A stretch of 64,000 nt of DNA from Carallia brachiata (Eukaryota > Streptophyta > Magnoliopsida > Malpighiales > Rhizophoraceae): positions 1,882,055-1,946,054 of the forward strand of contig JADCRB010000072.1 of assembly GCA_021464245.1 (NCBI GenBank), in the 5' to 3' direction. A model generated the notes under the pieces. That model was not told the origin of the DNA, did not search any database, and saw only the letters and a list, made by a program, of their open reading frames with translations. A program made the position numbers and the translations under genes. This document shows positions 46,451 through 64,000 of the stretch, piece by piece. Positions within the stretch are counted from its first letter, which is position 1; each line of letters starts with the position of its first letter.

Positions 46451-46764
46451 AAGATTTCGTTTAATTTATTCCCCTGCTCCCAAGAATTTTTTTTTTTAAG
46501 AAAACCTTATTCCCAAGAATAGATACGAGACCTTTACACATGGTTTCCCGTGAGTGGCAAAACGTGAGTATGTTTAAAAAACAAAATACAGGTAAGCACT
46601 CAATTAATAATATATAATTAATTATTTTTTATTATTTAAATTTAATTAATTAATTAAAATATATTACTTTAATTACACTTAATCACATGTAAATATGTAA
46701 TTTACGCTCATCAAATATTTTTTTCCCCCAAATTGTGCCGCGCGATCCTATATAGATAAGGAAA

Positions 46765-47262
46765 TATGCATATTTTTAGTCCTACATCTTTAAATTTTTT
46801 TTACATTTGAGTTTTAAATTTTTTTTATATTTTATTTGAATCCTAAACTTTTTAATTTTTTACCAAATCAGTTCCTCTGTTTATTAAATGTGATCAATCT
46901 ATTAAAAAAATAAATTTTAATTTTACAAAAAATTATTTAAAAAAATTAAATATATAAATTGAATGTCTTTTCTACTAAAAATATACATATTATCTATTTA
47001 ATTCTTATATTTATTGATTAAAAAAATATTTAATATACATATTTTGTTGATAAAAAAATATTTAATTAATGTATTTAACATTTTTCAAATAATTTTTATT
47101 AACTTAAACTCATTTATTAATAAATTGACCACTTTTTGTAATTTAAAAAACTGATGTAATAAAAAATTAAAAGATTTATAAATTAAATAAAATATCAAAA
47201 AAATTTATAATTTAAATATCAAAAAATTTTAAAAATTTAGAATAAAAAATATGTTTACCCCT
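46765..47262. mobile_element. Older copy of the foldback element at 47720-48219
   Basis: TTTTTAGTCCTACATCTTTA and TTTGAATCCTAAACTTTTTA at the left, with their reverse complements degraded at the right, match the termini of the younger element nearby. It is more diverged, and its ends and target duplication are unclear. Confidence 0.5.
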
Positions 47263-47374
47263 ATAAATCAGCACCCAGCTGACTAGACATCGACGAGGAT
47301 GCGACATCTACCCATATGCTCCTTCATCTACCCTTTTTTTTTTTTTTTGACCAGAAAAAAAAATGACATCTTCC

Positions 47375-47719
47375 CTTAATTGTTCTTTGCTTAATTACTT
47401 TGACTAATTTCCTTTTTCCATAACAAAACAGTTTTCTATAATTCATGACAATTAAATTTTCTTGCTGTGAAACCAAAATAAGTTTTTGGGTATATTCTCA
47501 TTTGACATTATATTTCCTTGAAAAATATAAATGCCTGCAGAAAAAATAATAATAATAAAGAAAGAAAGTAACTGCCAAGTGATTTTTTTTTTAATTTATT
47601 TTTCTTTTTGCGCTTGGGTTTTAACGGCAATCGCTTTCTTTAATAAATACGTCACCATGGGCAATACGGTCTTTTCCTCTTCTTTTTTTTTGTTTTTTTT
47701 TTCAATCCAATTCTCTTTC
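47375..47719 (+). promoter_or_regulatory. Distal promoter of SnRK1 copy 3, left of an insertion
   Basis: Matches 37310-37980 before copy 2 (for example CAAAACAGTTTTCTATAATT). The match is interrupted at 47719 by a foldback element and resumes at 48220, leading to the leader exon whose donor is at 48383. Confidence 0.5.
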
Positions 47720-48219
47720 GGGATAAACATTTTTAAAATCCTAAACCTTTAGATTTTTTTACGTTTGAGTTCTAAACCTTTTTAACATTTTATTTGAGTC
47801 CTAAATCTTTTAATTTTTTACTATATCAGTCCTTTAAATTACGAAAAGTAGTCAATCTATTAATAAGTGAGTTTAATTTAATAAAAATCATTTAAAAAAG
47901 GTTAAATACATGAGTTAAATATTTTTTTCATCAACAAAATATGCATATTAAATATTTTTTTAATCAACAAATATACGAATTAAATAGGCAACATGTATAT
48001 TTTTTTATAAAAAAGACATTCAATTCATATATTTAATCTTTTTTAAATAATTTTTTGTAAAGTTAAAATTATTTTTTAATAGATTGATCACTTTTGTTAA
48101 ACAGATGGACTAATTTGGTAGAAAATCAAAAAATTTAGGACTCAAATGAAATGTTAAAAAGGTTTAGAACTCAAACGTAAAAAAACCTAAAGATTTAGGA
48201 CTAAAAAAATCCTTATCCC
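47720..48219. mobile_element. Mutator-like foldback MITE with 10-bp target duplication (500 bp)
   Basis: The left end GGGATAAACATTTTT and the right end AAAAATCCTTATCCC are inverted copies, and the inverted similarity runs for at least 100 bp inward (ACGTTTGAGTTCTAAACCTT on the left, its reverse complement on the right). A perfect 10-bp repeat ATTCTCTTTC flanks it (47710-47719 and 48220-48229). Long inverted repeats plus a 9-11-bp duplication point to the Mutator superfamily. No transposase frame. Confidence 0.75.
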
Positions 48220-48307
48220 ATTCTCTTTCTCCGCAATTAGTGTTATTTAAATCGTCACCAGGGGCAAAATGGTCATTTCGTCTTCATTTAGCTTTTTTCC
48301 CCAATTC

Positions 48308-48309
<2 letters not shown>

Positions 48310-48339
<30 letters not shown>
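48310..48339. repeat. CT microsatellite in the SnRK1 copy 3 leader
   Basis: About fifteen TC units in the 5' UTR. The copy 2 leader has only short CT blocks at the same place. Confidence 0.9.
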
Positions 48340-48341
<2 letters not shown>

Positions 48342-49198
48342 GAGCTCGGCTCTCTCTGTGGCGCCAGATTCTTGCGTTTTAGGTAATCCCACCAACACAG
48401 ACACATGCGTGCGAGCGCGTGTTTGTATAGATTATATGTATCGGTGTATGTATCGGTCAATGCTTTCAGAGATTCGACTGCAAAGTTTCGATCTTTATTG
48501 TTTGTGGTTATCTTTGTTTTCTAGGTTTCGGGATCTGTGGCAGCTAGGGTTCTGGAAGAGGGAATTTCAGATTGGGAATTCTCGTTTCTTTTGTGGAATT
48601 TGAGGTTATCGATTTTTAATCAGTTCTTTTTTTTATTTTGTTTTGATTTTTTTGGGTGAATTTCGATTTCTGTTGCTTAGTTTGTTTTATTTTATTGTAT
48701 TGTCTAGCTTATGTTGGGGGTGTAGATTTTGTTGGTTTGGGAGAGTTTTTTGTATTTATTTACTTATTTATTTATTTATTTTGTTGAAGAGGCATGTGAG
48801 TGAAGTGTAAAGTTTTTGAATTGGGTTATTCATGGAGTGTTTCGGATTTTTAGTAATTATTTGAAGTAGAAAAAGAAAAGGGAAAGGAAAAAGATGTGAA
48901 ATTTGGGCATTTCTGAAAGACACGATTTTTTTTTGTCAAAGGTTTTGGAAATTTGACTGCTTTGGGAAATAGTTAGATTGGAATTTTGGGATCTGCTCTG
49001 ATTCGTGTTGAATGACCGTGGCTACTTTTTTCGTTCACTTTCTGGGTTTTGCTCGGGCAGGGGTTTGGGTTGAGGGGAATTGGTCTGGGGTGATAGTGCA
49101 GGAATAATCAAGGTGATCCATGTTCATGGTACATATGTTAGCACTTTGCATCAGTGTCTTTCTATAGTGTCAGTCTGTGTATCCCCTGAAAATTTTGA

Positions 49199-55234
<6,036 letters not shown>

Positions 55235-56999
55235 ACTGCAAATCGTAGGCTCTCAAGAAGACCATTGTCCATGGATCTCTTGTCACGCCTGTGAATATGA
55301 ACGCTGCGTCAGAATAAGAACTTACTATGTATATAAATTGCTTTCAGTTCGAGCCTTTTGTTTACGTTTTGAATATCTCTCTCCCCCGTTTTATCTGGGT
55401 AAATTATTGGTTCGATCCAGTAGTTAACGGGCGAATTGGCAATGTCGCCGGCGGCCTGGTTTTGACCGTCGCTGTGTAGGATTCCTGCCATCTAGTTAAT
55501 ACTACGCAAAAATTTTCGCAATTTCAAAGCAGTTATTTGCCTTTTCTTCAATTTGGTGTTAATTTCTTTTTTCTGTTTAGTTGCTATTCCTTTTAAAGGG
55601 TGTATTTATTTCATAAAATAAGATAAAATGATATAAGTTTGAAATTAATTATCTCATCTTAATTTATATTTGTTTGTTAATAAGTTAGATATAAGATTGA
55701 TTAGTGTGATATACTATTCCATACATGGGTCTCTCACTCTTATATATTAATATTGACAAATTATATAGTTACTAAAATATTATTTTAATTAAAATAAATT
55801 TTAAATAATACAAAATTTTAAAAAAAATCATCTCTCTCCTCGTCTCTCTTTCTTTCTCTCCTCCCTCTCACTCTCTCTTCTCGTCTCTCTTTCCTTTCTC
55901 TCTCTCTCTCACATTCCTCCTCTCTCTCTCTCTCTTTCCTTTCTCTCTCTTCCTTCCTCTCTCCTCTCTTCTAAGATGCCTAGTGACTTTGCAGGTTTCT
56001 AGATCATGGCATCACTCTTTCTTTGTCTTCTCTCTTTCCCTCTCTCTCTGTTTGGTTTCATTTTATGATTTTCAATAGACATTTTTATATAAATTTAAAA
56101 TTTATATCTTGAAATTTATTTAATTTTCCTCAAAAAATCAAAAAAAAACTAATCCATTTTCTTTTAATATCTTGAAATTTATTTATATAAATAAATTTAA
56201 TGCTTAATTTTTAAAAATATTTCTTATATAAATTTAAAATTTTATAAGTAGTATAATGTAAAATGATATAAAAAATAAAAAATTAATTTTATTGTTAGTA
56301 AATGTAGTCAATTATTTTTAAGCACAAAAAAATCATTTTGGTATATTATATAATTCTATTATATATTATATAAATATTAAACAGAACAATATTTATATTA
56401 TTTGATATTATCTAAACATAACATAAATTAGTGATTGCACATATTTTACTACTATTCGCTTATTTTATCTTATATTATACAATTTAATCTGATAAAATCC
56501 GTTTTTTGAGTTTTTTTTTGCGCACCAGATACTGCAGTTTGGTTTGGATGTTGACAGCCACCATTGGATTTAACGATGAGTAGTCAGTGCATTAGCCAAT
56601 GGAGTTATATTTCTTGCTCTATCTGGAATTGCCAGTTATTGAACGATTTCCTATAGCAGCATACCATGCCAAATATTTTCCGTTTTGAGCAACAGCTAAA
56701 ACTTTGTTAGTACGCTGGACAGAACTGTAATCAATCCCACCATAGGATAGTATAGAGAGATTAGTTTGTTGCTAACTTTTTTTCTTTTTCGGTCAATAAA
56801 ATAGAAAAGTAGAGTCTAATAAGAATTATTAAACTACTTTCACAATTGTATGGAATAAATATACGTTTAATATTACTGAATGCTTTGTTAGAGATTTAAA
56901 CATATGATCTCATTTTATGTACGAGATCTCTAATCCTTAGACGACAACAATTGCTGGTTTTTGTTATTAATCTAATGAAAGAAGAATTTCATAATATTA
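55235..56999. other. SnRK1 copy 3 3' flank and intergenic region
   Basis: 3' UTR to about 55400, then AT-rich sequence with a pyrimidine-rich block. Possible old element remains at 55595-56510 (GATAAAATGATATAA at one end, a related inverted motif at the other), not resolved. No gene. Confidence 0.4.
55826..55980. repeat. CT-rich low-complexity block
   Basis: Almost pure pyrimidine on the plus strand, built of CTCT, CTTT and CCTC units. Confidence 0.85.
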
Positions 57000-57485
57000 T
57001 AGGCGGAGATAAAATAGTTTTTGAGTAAATATGGGCTTGGAAATAAGTTTGTAAGGTTCTTTTCTTAGTCCGCTGTCTATGTTATGTTGTTTTATAATTT
57101 TCTTTATTTTTGCTTTAAACTTAGCAATTATTGGGCTGAGTAAATAGTGCGTGGGACCTACTTTTCTGGTTATGTCTTGATAGAAGTCCAATCCGGATTA
57201 GGATTGGGCCCACATACTTAATAATCACATGAATCAACATGACATCGTCAGCGTAAAAATCAAGCTACCAAATCTATAAAATAATTAAAAAATAAATAAA
57301 GTTGTAATTATAAATAATAAAGCTATTTAATCCGCATGGAAGAGGGAATCCAAGTTTAACGGCTAGAAATTGAAGAGCCAAATATCGACCGTAGATGCCC
57401 AGAACTGTGGTTCCATTATAACCGTCGATCTCAGCCTCACGGTCTCTCCATAAGTAGGCCAACTTTCCATCCTTCAAAACCAGAA
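57000..57485 (-). repeat. Dispersed repeat, copy B (inverted relative to 27405-27975)
   Basis: Reverse complement of the family seen at 27405-27975. Here a 67-aa minus-strand frame is open (57274-57477): KDGKLAYLWRDREAEIDGYN followed by GTTVLGIYGRYLALQFLAVK. The same frame is broken by stops in copy A. I do not recognise the protein. Confidence 0.65.
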
Positions 57486-60258
57486 TTTCACATCTTTTTT
57501 TCTTTTTTCTTTTTATTTTTCCTGGAAATGAAATTGTTTGGATTCTTAATTACTACTTTGTCTAATCTAAGACCAGACACCACTTGGCTGCTTCTTTGAC
57601 AAAAATTTTGTAAGTTCTTCAATTGTTCGCAGAGGATTTTTAATTTAATTTTTTTTTAATAAATATAATTTACTCATAATTTTATTTTTTTCCACTTTCT
57701 CTTTTTGTCTTTGATTAGTGAAAATTTTCTTGTTCTGGGTCTTTTATTTAACCTGTTTTCCAAGAAGGGAAAAAAAAAAAAATTATTTCTTCTACTTCTT
57801 AGCTTGATATATATATTTTTGGATAATTTATGATTTTCGATATTTCATTGAAATATTTGCCTTATAGATTTTCTTTCTCATTTAATCACCAGAGTTTTCT
57901 TAATTTGATGTTGTTTTTAATTTTCCTTTTTTTAATGGCAATGATTTCAAGAATGTCTTTTTGTATTTTGGAGTCTCCGGTTTAAGTTGGGGTTCTTTTT
58001 TTTTTTTGGTTGTGTTCTTTCCTGTCACCGGCCATTTTCGTGTTTTCAAGATTAAAAATTTTCAAGTTTTGGTCTGAATGAAAATAAATTCAAGAATCAC
58101 AGTGCTTCTTATATTATGGGGCAAAAGGAGATGGTTATGGCTATCTGTGAATGAATGGGTTCTTGGCTGCCTGCCTGCCATGTCTAGTTTGGTATAATCA
58201 AAGTTACTTGAGTGTGCTGTTATTATTCTGCTTTAATTGGCTTGATTTTGCCTTTTAACTTGATCTTAGAATCCATTGCATAACTACCATTCGAAGCTAA
58301 TGCTTAACAATGGTCGGTTGTACTTTCTGATTTCTTGATGTTTATTTTCCGGCATTGTAATGCTCCATGAATAAGAGTTTATGCAGAGCTTCCAGATCCA
58401 AGGCTGAATGTTTATGCATAATTGTAGTGTAGGTGCTTTTTTTTTTTTTTTTTGTGAGTTTGCTTTTGTTGGGATTTTTCGGATCCCGCATGCCCACAGA
58501 ACCGCGCATGGGATGGACCCCAACAACTTTGACTGGGTGCTTTTAATGTGATCTACAGTTCTTTGGAAAGCTACAAGCAGACTGCCAATTTTATAGGACC
58601 TATAACTAGAAAAGTAACCAAATCTCTGTATATATACCTTTCATTGAATAAATTTGATCCAAGAATTTCGGTTGATTTAATTGGGTCAGTAATAAGTGAA
58701 TCCAAATTGACCAGTCTGTTAAGGATTCTTGCCTGCCATTTCTTGTTAGGCATAGTTCATGTTTATTGAGGATGCGGCATGCTGCATTTCACTGACAACC
58801 CCACTTGTTTCTCTGAAGACTTTATAAAAAAAAAAGATTGTTTTTTTGTGCTAGTGAAGTAGATTGGTTCCTTTCGCACCAACAAAGGTTTAAACTTGTT
58901 AGAAGATCCTGAAAGAACTGCCTGTCTTGGGGTTACGGAGGTACAAAAATAAATACCGATTTGATTTCCCTTCGGCCCTGGCTTACGACAAAATCAAAAT
59001 CTAAAAGTTGAAGTTCTTGGCTAGTTTTGAGCCTTTAATGGTTGTTTAATATCATGATCGGAAAAATGAGATTCAAGTCTACTTGAATTACAACATTTTT
59101 GTTTATTATGGAAGAAAGCTGCCAGCACATGAGCTGTGGTGTGGGTGTTATCTTATGCTTTATGGTAGTAGGCTACTGCTCTTCCCTTGGTGACATTTTA
59201 ACTGCAGCCTATGACAAAGCAATATTTGCATTGCTGTTTAATTTTCTTTCAACTGTTCTATTGTTTCAGTTTTTTTTTTTTTGTGCCTTCCTAAATGTTT
59301 CTCTTCCCTCATTTTAATCTTTCTTGATTTCTCTATTTATAATTTCTGGTTCTAATTTTTATGCAAATTTTTGTTTCTTTCCGGATTGTTCTCTCTTTCT
59401 CTTTCTCTGGTTATTTTCTGGTTCCTGGTCTTTCGTATAGCATTTTTTTTTCCTTTCTTTCTTTCTTTCTTAGATTGTTCTCTTTCCACTTTTCCCTTAA
59501 TATTTTTATTACTCCAAACTTATCATTCTTTTAAATGGATGCAATGAAAAATGACAAAAGGGAAGAAAGACCCCACTCATGCTTTCTGGCCTATGGCCCT
59601 AGGCGTGAAAATATATAAGCAAACAGGATACAAAGTTAGCTGTTAGCCTGATATGATCTCTTCTATGTGAGTACTTCTATTGCCAATGCAAGTTAAGCAA
59701 ACCTAGTACAAGGAAATCAAATCTGACAGGAAGCAAACATCCTGAACTTGCCAGCAACATATGTATGCCAAATTCCCTGCCACAACCATCATTACCGATA
59801 AGTACATGTAGAAGGTCAAATCACCATCCTGAACTAGAAAAGGAAGTCTCATGTATCTCAGCTAACAGAATTTAATTGAGAAGATATATTTTTTCCCATC
59901 TGATTTTATAGTTACATCTGAGTAGTTCTCTAACATTGAGTCCTTGCAGAGTTTAGCATTTTGTTCTCAGCGTTCAAGTTAATTTCTAGGGAATATATAC
60001 TGAATTTTGACACTTAAATTCCAAATAATACAATAAAGTCTGGATACTTCATGACTGTGTAATTAATTATTCTCCTGTTTTTCAATCATCAGGAACATGA
60101 TAAAAGATCTCAAAGTAGAGTAGGGTGCTGGGTAGGACAATGTTATTTCACGTGATCCGTTCCTCAGTGTATAAACTAAAGATCAGTGTTGCATGAATGG
60201 TGAAGTTATAAATGTTGACTCGTGAATTAGAAAACTACGATTGCAGGTAGTCTGTCTA
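57486..60258. other. Intergenic region
   Basis: AT-rich with T runs at 58001, 58437-58455 and 59270, and a CTTT repeat at 59450-59471. A weak GC-rich hairpin lies at 58478-58526. No coding sequence recognised. The last few hundred bases are the 3' flank of the ERF gene. Confidence 0.4.
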
Positions 60259-61490
60259 TTAGTTGACGAAACAGATAGGTGGAAGATCAAGAGAGCTCCA
60301 AAGTGATGATTCACCATCATTGACCAAAGAAGAAGAGGATGAAGAAGACCCCATTTCAGTCGGGCTTGGCAAGCTCTCCTTCTGTTTCTTCTCCTGGACT
60401 TCCGTGCTTGCTTTTTCTTTGTTTTCTGCCTCTTTGTTCTTGTTGCATGCATTTTGGAGTTTGGATAATTGGTTAGATGACCTTACCCTGCCCTTTCCTG
60501 ATCTAAGCTTCAACTTCAAGCACTCAGGAATCCCATTGAAAGCATACAGAGAGGCTGAGAATTTCCTTTCATATTTCATCCTCTTCATTGCTGCTCTAAG
60601 CATTGAAGGCTCATCTCCATCGTTCCCCGTCTCCACTGGTTCCTCAATTTCTTCAGCAATCTCAAAAGGAGAATAGTAACTGGATGATCCAAGATCATCA
60701 AGAAAATGGAAATCTATGGCCCCTGTATCATCATCATCATCTTCTTCTTCTTCTTCTTCCTCCTCTTCTTCCCCAGCTTCTTCCCCTTCACATCCAAGGT
60801 TATTACCATCACCAATGGAGGACTTTTCTTCATCTCTACAGGTATGGTCGAAATCCCTCCTCTTCCCCCACTGTCTTCTTTGTCGGTCAGATATGACTCC
60901 AGACTACTTGTAATGTAACCAGTATCACTTGCATTACTATTGTTGATGTTACCATTGAACATGGAGTAATCTTCAGGATCATTAAGGAAATCATTGAATT
61001 GGGTGTCCGAGAAATCTGTTGGTCCATCCTTGTACTCCTCCACCGCTTGATTTTCTTGCTGATTGATGGGCACAAATGTTGGCGAAGATGAGGAAGAGCT
61101 GTTTCTTTCTCTGAGCCTTTGGAGGAGAAGGTTTGTGATCTTCGAAGGAAGAGCTGGAGGTGCTGAAGAAGATGGAGAACAAGGCCAGAAATTTGTTCTT
61201 GTGTTGGCACCACGAAGCAAGCAAGCAGCTTCATCATAGGCTCTTGCTGCTTCCTCGGCAGTATCAAACGTGCCAAGCCACACCCTTATTTTCTGTATGG
61301 TATCCTTTATCTCAGCCACCCATCTACCTGATGGCCTTTGCCTGACACCAACAAATCTCTTTCTGGCTCTTCTGGCTCCTTCAAATGCTGCTGCTGCTGC
61401 AGCTTCCTTCATCATCTCATCCCAACCCAGGGTCCCTTCACTAGATTCCTTTTCGTCCACAATTTCTCCAGCCCTTCTCTTCCTGCCCAT
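60259..61490 (-). CDS. AP2/ERF transcription factor, ERN1/RAP2.11-like, with two one-base insertions
   Basis: The gene has no intron. From ATG at 61488-61490 the frame gives [19 protein letters not shown] and one AP2 domain: [54 protein letters not shown]. This WVAEIKDT form is typical of the ERN/RAP2.11 type. Near 60850-60870 (minus-strand GTGGGGGAAGAGGAGGGATT) two G runs each appear one base too long. Before them the frame is Ser/Asp-rich as in the family; after them the family-like sequence (CRDEEKSS, an acidic run, [47 protein letters not shown]) continues in another frame to the stop at 60259. As written, the first frame runs on to about residue 258 with a Lys-rich tail. Nuclear GCC-box-type regulator. 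Confidence 0.85.
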
Positions 61491-61597
61491 ATCTGAACTT
61501 TACTGTTTTTCCTTTCTGTTTGTCTGGTAAGTTCTTTTGTATCTGGTTTGGGTTACACAAGACTTCTTGGTGGTTATGATGGTTGAGAAGGTTTTAC

Positions 61598-61603
61598 TTA
61601 TAT
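61598..61603 (-). promoter_or_regulatory. Possible TATA box of the ERF gene
   Basis: ACATATAAGTAAAACC on the minus strand, about 110 bp before the ATG, leaves room for a leader of about 80 bp. Motif and distance only. Confidence 0.3.
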
Positions 61604-61639
61604 GTTTATTGCCTTGCGTTGCTTTGGTTAGGTGCACTT

Positions 61640-62426
61640 ATAAGAAAGGATTTGGAGATCCTGTCAAATAAGAAAAGTGAACTGAAAGGGTCTTATTGCT
61701 TGTTCACACATATTTGTCCTTTTTTACATTTTGGCCTCTCATCTAACCACATGGAGGTATTTCTTTCCTGGGAGTGAGAGAGTACCAAATGGGCATAGAG
61801 TTAAGTGTTGCAACATCTGTGAACCCTGCTTTGACCCAGCCAAGGGCATATTTTGCTTCCATTTTTTGTGCTGCCATTTTTAAGGGTTTTTAAATTCAGA
61901 AAATTTTAAGTTTAATCCTTTCAGCTTAAATTAATCCATGAGGTTGAATGTAGGAACAATAGATTTGCCTAAAGAAGCAGTCTTGTTTAGGAAAACAAGC
62001 ATAGGAGTTATCACTGTCCTGAAAGAGGCTACTTCTAGCCTTTTGTATTTGTATGACTTCAATGTATTACTAGATTGTAGGCTAGCCAAAATGGCTGCCA
62101 GTAAAAACAATAATTGGCCTATAATGATGACCTAAACATGAGCAAAGCAGCCTGAGGCATCACCCACTGATTGTGCTCGGAAGATCTGAATTGGTAGCAT
62201 TCGGCAGAAATCATACTAGCATTACGGTGGTTCCAATTTATGATGCTTTATTATGCATATCCGCACAGGGGTTCTCATTTGATGCTTGCATTCGGACCAG
62301 CGAACATGCAAACAAACTGTTAAACCTGAGATTTGGATTAAAAATACAGACTCTGGTTCTGAGCACATTCACATCTGAACACATGAGTTAAGTCTCCATG
62401 TCTGTTTAAAGGCAAGAATATATAGT
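61640..62426. other. ERF promoter region
   Basis: Upstream sequence of the ERF gene. Short plus-strand frames (61938-62135, 62173-62391) have no family features. Confidence 0.35.
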
Positions 62427-62682
62427 GATGTTTTAGTGATTGCAGGCCACGGAATCGAGTCGCAAAAACAGCCTCCTTGTAAAAGTAAAGGTGAAGTTGC
62501 GTACAGCCCTCACAGCCAAAGCCAAACTCCCAGGTGCAATATATTGATGTTTTAATGATCTGCAGGTCACAGGATCGAGTTGCGAACACAACCCCTTTCT
62601 GAAAATAAAGATGAATTGCGTACGTCCCTCACACCCTCAACTGTAAGAGCTTCTTGCACTCCTTTTTTTTTTTTTTTTTTGG
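62427..62682 (+). mobile_element. Two tandem Au-type SINE copies
   Basis: GATGTTTTA-TGAT-TGCAGG, CAC-GGATCGAGT-GC, ACA-CC-CT, TAAAG-TGAA-TTGCGTAC and CCCTCAC occur twice, 119 bp apart (62427-62545 and 62546-62682). The order of motifs (ATCGAGTYGC, AACAGCCTC, TTGCGTAC, AGAGCTTCTTGCACTCC and a terminal T run) is that of the Au SINE family of flowering plants. Only the second copy retains the 3' end with its T18 tail. Confidence 0.65.
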
Positions 62683-62689
62683 TTCTTTT

Positions 62690-64000
62690 CAATCTAGCAT
62701 AATTAAAGGGAAGCCACGCGGTTTCCATGGAACAAACTATGAAAAATTCAGTAAAACCATCAGTGCACTGCAGAACTTGTTTCTCTCTGCAGAAGATGCT
62801 ATATAAGTCACTTTCGAGCCCAATAAAGGTTATGGAGAAAGATCACATTGGTTTACTAACCATGTACTCCCCAACGTCTGTAACTACTTAATTGGCCTTT
62901 TGTCTTTGTTGATGAGGGTCAAACATAGCGATCCTTCCAAAGCCCCACCAAAACTGAAGCGTGTCCAAGCCAATCAATTAAGTTTGACATCAAACAAATA
63001 GTTAATGACATAGAATGCATTTATTTTTTAAGCCTTTTAATTGAATAATACTCTCTGCCTTGGAAGTTATTTAGATTAAATTAATTGAAGCGACAAGTTT
63101 CAGTTTTAAAGATTAAACCTTTAATGTCCTTCTCGTCAACAACATTTGAAGCAACAGATGACGACATTCTTAAACTAGCCTTTTCTTTACCCCCTTCAGA
63201 AAATATTGTTAGTTGCCATAAATGAACTAACTGGTTCTTACAAATTATTAAAATCTCGCACTTGAATCAAGGCTTTGTTGTTGGAGAAAGGTAAATGGAC
63301 TGAAGCAGATGGACTGAGTATAAACTAAGTTAAGTGTTATGCATGTCGTTTATAAGTTTATTCTATATTAATTTTAACTATAAATTATATTATATATATA
63401 TATATAATTTATGATATACAAAATTATTAAGATTGATATACAACATAACGAGGAATATGTATAAAAGGTAACTTGATCCATCTCTTTCTCAGTTCATGCA
63501 CATTTACCCTTATTGTTGTTATCGTCGTTGCACTTGAAATCTAAACGGCAAACTTCAGTAGTTAAAAAAATCACTTCATGTGAAAATGTGGCAGAATAAA
63601 TAGGACTTGCATTTCTTTTTTACCCCACTTTGGAGCAAGGAAAACCACAACCTGCATTCTAAAAAATTCCACCTTAGAATAAGTAAAACAAGACCAGCAC
63701 ATAACCGTGTAGAAGTGAAACAAAGTAAGGTCTAAACCAAAAAATAAATAAATTTTTTTCTATGTTTGATAGAATCAAAGCAATCTTAAGAAATACCATC
63801 TTGTTTATTTATAGAGGTTTTAGTAATTCATAAGTTGACTAATATAATTTTTTATCTTTAGCCATTTCTTAATATGACGAGGCTCTCCATGTCAATTAAA
63901 AAATAAAAAAATATGAATATCTCTAACATAAGTTAAAAAATATTATAGAAAATAATACAGATGAAATGGTGGATGATAACAAGGAATAATAGTATATTCA
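62690..64000. other. Intergenic region to the window end
   Basis: AT-rich, with a TA repeat at 63390-63410. No gene or element recognised. Confidence 0.4.

Noticed and set aside
46765..47262. A defined target duplication for the older foldback element
   Set aside because: Flanks (TATATAGATAA and TATAAATCAG) are only loosely similar and AT-rich, so I do not claim one.
58478..58526. GTTGGG...CCCAAC hairpin as a possible microRNA precursor
   Set aside because: The arms pair poorly in the middle, and there is no 21-nt duplex with plausible star strand.
60263..60676. Plus-strand 137-aa frame
   Set aside because: Exact shadow of the conserved ERF C-terminus on the minus strand.
60840..60880. Programmed frameshifting in the ERF gene
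   Set aside because: The frame change needs two separate one-base differences, no heptameric slippery site is present, and such recoding is not known for this family.

Overview
This is nuclear DNA of a flowering plant, almost certainly a eudicot: genes have many short exons with GT-AG introns, the background is AT-rich, and the intergenic space is full of SINEs, MITEs, LINE scraps and a Helitron. I cannot name the species.

Layout. 145-469: last exon of an early nodulin-like phytocyanin. 1271-4912: intact seven-exon gene for a plastid-targeted DUF3598-type protein. 6030-6725 (minus): decayed scrap of an organellar peptide chain release factor 1. 11271-14790: intact four-exon group I WRKY factor of the WRKY3/WRKY4 type, with one GC-AG intron. 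15709-16173: hAT-type MITE. 16775-16955 (minus): an RNA with the layout of an H/ACA snoRNA behind a TATA box, telo-box and site II motifs. 17846-21559 (minus): EDR2-like DUF1336 protein with four single-base deletions. 28475-29695: TMEM230/DUF872-like gene with a frameshift and a stop codon.

The centre (30.7-55.2 kb) is a tandem triplication of SnRK1 alpha (KIN10/KIN11), the energy-sensing kinase. Copy 3 (49226-55234) is intact, 517 aa. Copy 2 (38829-41730) keeps an open frame but has lost its catalytic-loop residues and, through a deletion at a CCATGG microhomology, its whole C-terminal regulatory region. Copy 1 (31521-35711) keeps all ten exons but has two frameshifts and a damaged activation loop. 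Mobile elements sit around and inside the array: a Helitron in the last intron of copy 3 (with an empty site in copy 1), a foldback element with a 10-bp target duplication in the copy 3 promoter, and a poly(A) retroposon with a 19-bp target duplication between copies 2 and 3.

60259-61490 (minus): AP2/ERF factor whose C-terminal half is displaced by two extra G bases. The recurring one-base indels, mostly in homopolymer runs, leave open whether several genes here are broken or the sequence has base-calling errors. WRKY, ERF, EDR2-like and SnRK1 are all stress- or signalling-related families, but nothing shows that they act as one unit.
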